From NCBI GenBank assembly GCA_900769285.1, contig CAAGGB010000199.1, positions 1 through 17,455 of the forward strand: DNA of 17,455 nucleotides, given 5' to 3'. Numbering within the stretch: position 1 is the first letter of the stretch; each line of letters begins with the position of its first letter. A program made the translations under genes and the position numbers. The notes under the pieces are model-generated. The model saw only the letters and a list, made by a program, of their open reading frames with translations. It had not been told where the DNA came from and made no database searches. Source of the stretch: Victivallales bacterium. Its GTDB lineage: Bacteria > Verrucomicrobiota > Lentisphaeria > Oligosphaerales > Oligosphaeraceae. Shown here piece by piece: positions 16,560 through 17,455 of the stretch.

Positions 16560-17069
16560 GAATCCTAGCAGCCAAAGTGTCCCTGCTGCTGGTGAACCAC
16601 GTTGACGAACGGAACTGCGCCCTGCAGGGAATGGCCTCCATCCAGGCTAGCATCTCCTTCTGCTGCAGACAGTTCGTCAGACGCCGCTTGCATCCGCCAC
16701 CACCAACTTCAACCCCTTACATGTTGTAAGGGATTCGACTCCCGCCTTTCTGCGAGGATGCTTCAGCTCATGCCAGTCGTTGGGGCCGTCGACGCTACCA
16801 CTGACGGCATCAAGGGTGCAAACGTTCTGCGAGACAAAGACCAGGGCAGAAGGAGATACCTCGCTGCCAGATTGGCTCAACGCTGTTGAGCCGATTGTCT
16901 TGGCTGCAGAAAGCTCCTGGCAAAATTGGCGAAAACGTTTCAAGTTCGGGTAGAATTAGGGAGCGTTCGAAAAGTGCCCGCGCCTCGCAGCAAGGCGAAG
17001 CGGCGCCTGCCCCGACGGTGCCCCGCTCCTTCGGGCTGAAAACCGCTGCCCTCCCTGTGAGCCTTCGAC
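16560..17069. other. Unassigned region, no supported gene
   Basis: Short frames exist on both strands here (for example minus-strand frames ending at 16677 and 16810), but none has a recognisable domain, a good ribosome-binding site or a length that separates it from chance. Two compact perfect hairpins are visible: CCCTTACA/TGTAAGGG with a 3-nt loop (16714-16732) and GGCTCAAC/GTTGAGCC with a 3-nt loop (16874-16892). The base composition is less GC-rich than that of the gene block to the left. Confidence 0.5.
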
Positions 17070-17142
17070 CTTGACAGTGTGGGTGTACAACTGTCGTGAC
17101 GAGCTCAAGACAGGAGACGGCTCCCATCCTCACGCTGTCAAG
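17070..17142. other. Long-range inverted repeat next to the CRISPR array
   Basis: CTTGACAGTGTG (17070-17081) and CACGCTGTCAAG (17131-17142) pair at 11 of 12 positions; the remaining pair could be a G-U wobble in RNA on one strand. CTGTC (17091-17095) and GACAG (17109-17113) can pair inside. It ends 21 bp before the first repeat. It may be a structured RNA, an operator or part of an array leader or trailer. Confidence 0.4.
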
Positions 17143-17163
17143 TGCAGATCACACCTTGATTAG

Positions 17164-17455
17164 GTTGTTCAGCCCCTGAATATTTGGGGCTTTCACAACG
17201 CCCTTTAACGGTCAAACTTAGGAGAACGTTGTTCAGCCCCTGAATATTTGGGGCTTTCACAACAGGAGGCCCCTACATATGAATAAAAATCTCGTTGTTC
17301 AGCCCCTGAATATTTGGGGCTTTCACAACTTTCTGCGCCATGATGCGCAGAACGTCCAGTTGTTCAGCCCCTGAATATTTGGGGATTTCACAACGCATAG
17401 ACCGTGTTGACGTAGTTATTAAGGTTGTTCAGCCCCTGAATATTTGGGGCTTTCA
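17164..17455. CRISPR. CRISPR array, five 36-bp repeats, runs off the window
   Basis: Repeats lie at 17164-17199, 17228-17263, 17294-17329, 17359-17394 and 17424-17455 (last one cut, 32 of 36 bases). Spacers are 28, 30, 29 and 29 bp, all different. Repeats are identical except one change (C to A) at 17385 in the fourth. Each starts GTTGTTC and ends TTTCACAAC. An internal stem AGCCCC/GGGGCT encloses a 9-nt AT-rich loop (TGAATATTT), and the outer GTTGT/ACAAC ends are also complementary. Read on the minus strand, the repeat begins GTTGTGAAAG and contains AGGGGCT. From memory this is like Cas13b (type VI-B) repeats, which are 36 bp with GTTG and CAAC ends and about 30-nt spacers. No cas gene is in the window; type II-C or V arrays with similar ends remain possible. 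Confidence 0.97.

Noticed and set aside
16714..16745. TTCGACTCCC next to a hairpin, resembling the T-arm of a tRNA
   Set aside because: No acceptor, D-arm or anticodon arm could be found around it on either strand.
17031..17043. GGGCTGAAAAC, partly like the repeat in reverse; possible anti-repeat (tracrRNA)
   Set aside because: Only about eight bases match in a row, too short to support a tracrRNA.
16810..17133. Minus-strand open frame of 107 codons
   Set aside because: No domain recognised, composition unlike the genes to the left, and it overlaps the inverted repeat near the array.

Overview
The window splits into two parts. Positions 1 to about 15,790 are GC-rich and carry nine protein-coding genes, all on the minus strand, so transcription runs right to left. 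From about 15,790 to the right edge the sequence is visibly less GC-rich and holds no intact gene. That part contains a regulatory region, repeats, eroded restriction-modification remnants and the start of a CRISPR array. The side-by-side BatA-type and VWA membrane proteins, an Xxx-isomerase-like TIM barrel, the ferredoxin-dependent indolepyruvate oxidoreductase and TTTTGTGTC-type intergenic repeats would fit an anaerobic member of the Planctomycetota/Verrucomicrobiota/Lentisphaerota/Kiritimatiellota group. This placement is an impression only; there is no rRNA or other marker in the window.

In transcription order, the first block is iorB, paaK, iorA and a HD-domain/CoaD (phosphopantetheine adenylyltransferase) fusion, followed by a two-domain alpha/beta-hydrolase and a UbiB/ABC1-family kinase-like protein. 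iorB, paaK and iorA interconvert aryl acids, aryl-CoA and aryl-pyruvates with ferredoxin. The CoaD part of the next gene makes dephospho-CoA, so a CoA-centred grouping is possible. A candidate promoter with a helically phased direct repeat lies upstream of iorB, and a stem-loop follows the ABC1 gene.

The second block contains a DUF4143-type ATPase with its own possible promoter. A sugar-phosphate isomerase/epimerase-like gene follows, then a translationally coupled pair of membrane-anchored VWA-like proteins (BatA type and a VWA/GATase-like type). Strong stem-loops lie in front of the pair.

The right part starts with the iorB 5' region, then a long hairpin and a 9-nt-based tandem repeat. Next come, on the minus strand, a remnant of the C-terminus of a type I restriction specificity subunit (HsdS) and a remnant of the DUF1016/YhcG N-terminal domain, separated by a perfect 27-bp inverted repeat. 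About 600 bp of unassigned sequence with small hairpins follows.

The CRISPR array begins at 17,164: five 36-bp repeats, the last cut by the window edge, with four spacers of 28-30 bp. The repeat has GTTG/CAAC-type ends and an internal GC-rich stem. In the minus orientation it resembles repeats of type VI-B (Cas13b) systems. No cas gene is visible, so the type is unproven. The array and the remnants together suggest the edge of a defence island continuing to the right, which is the most interesting lead here.
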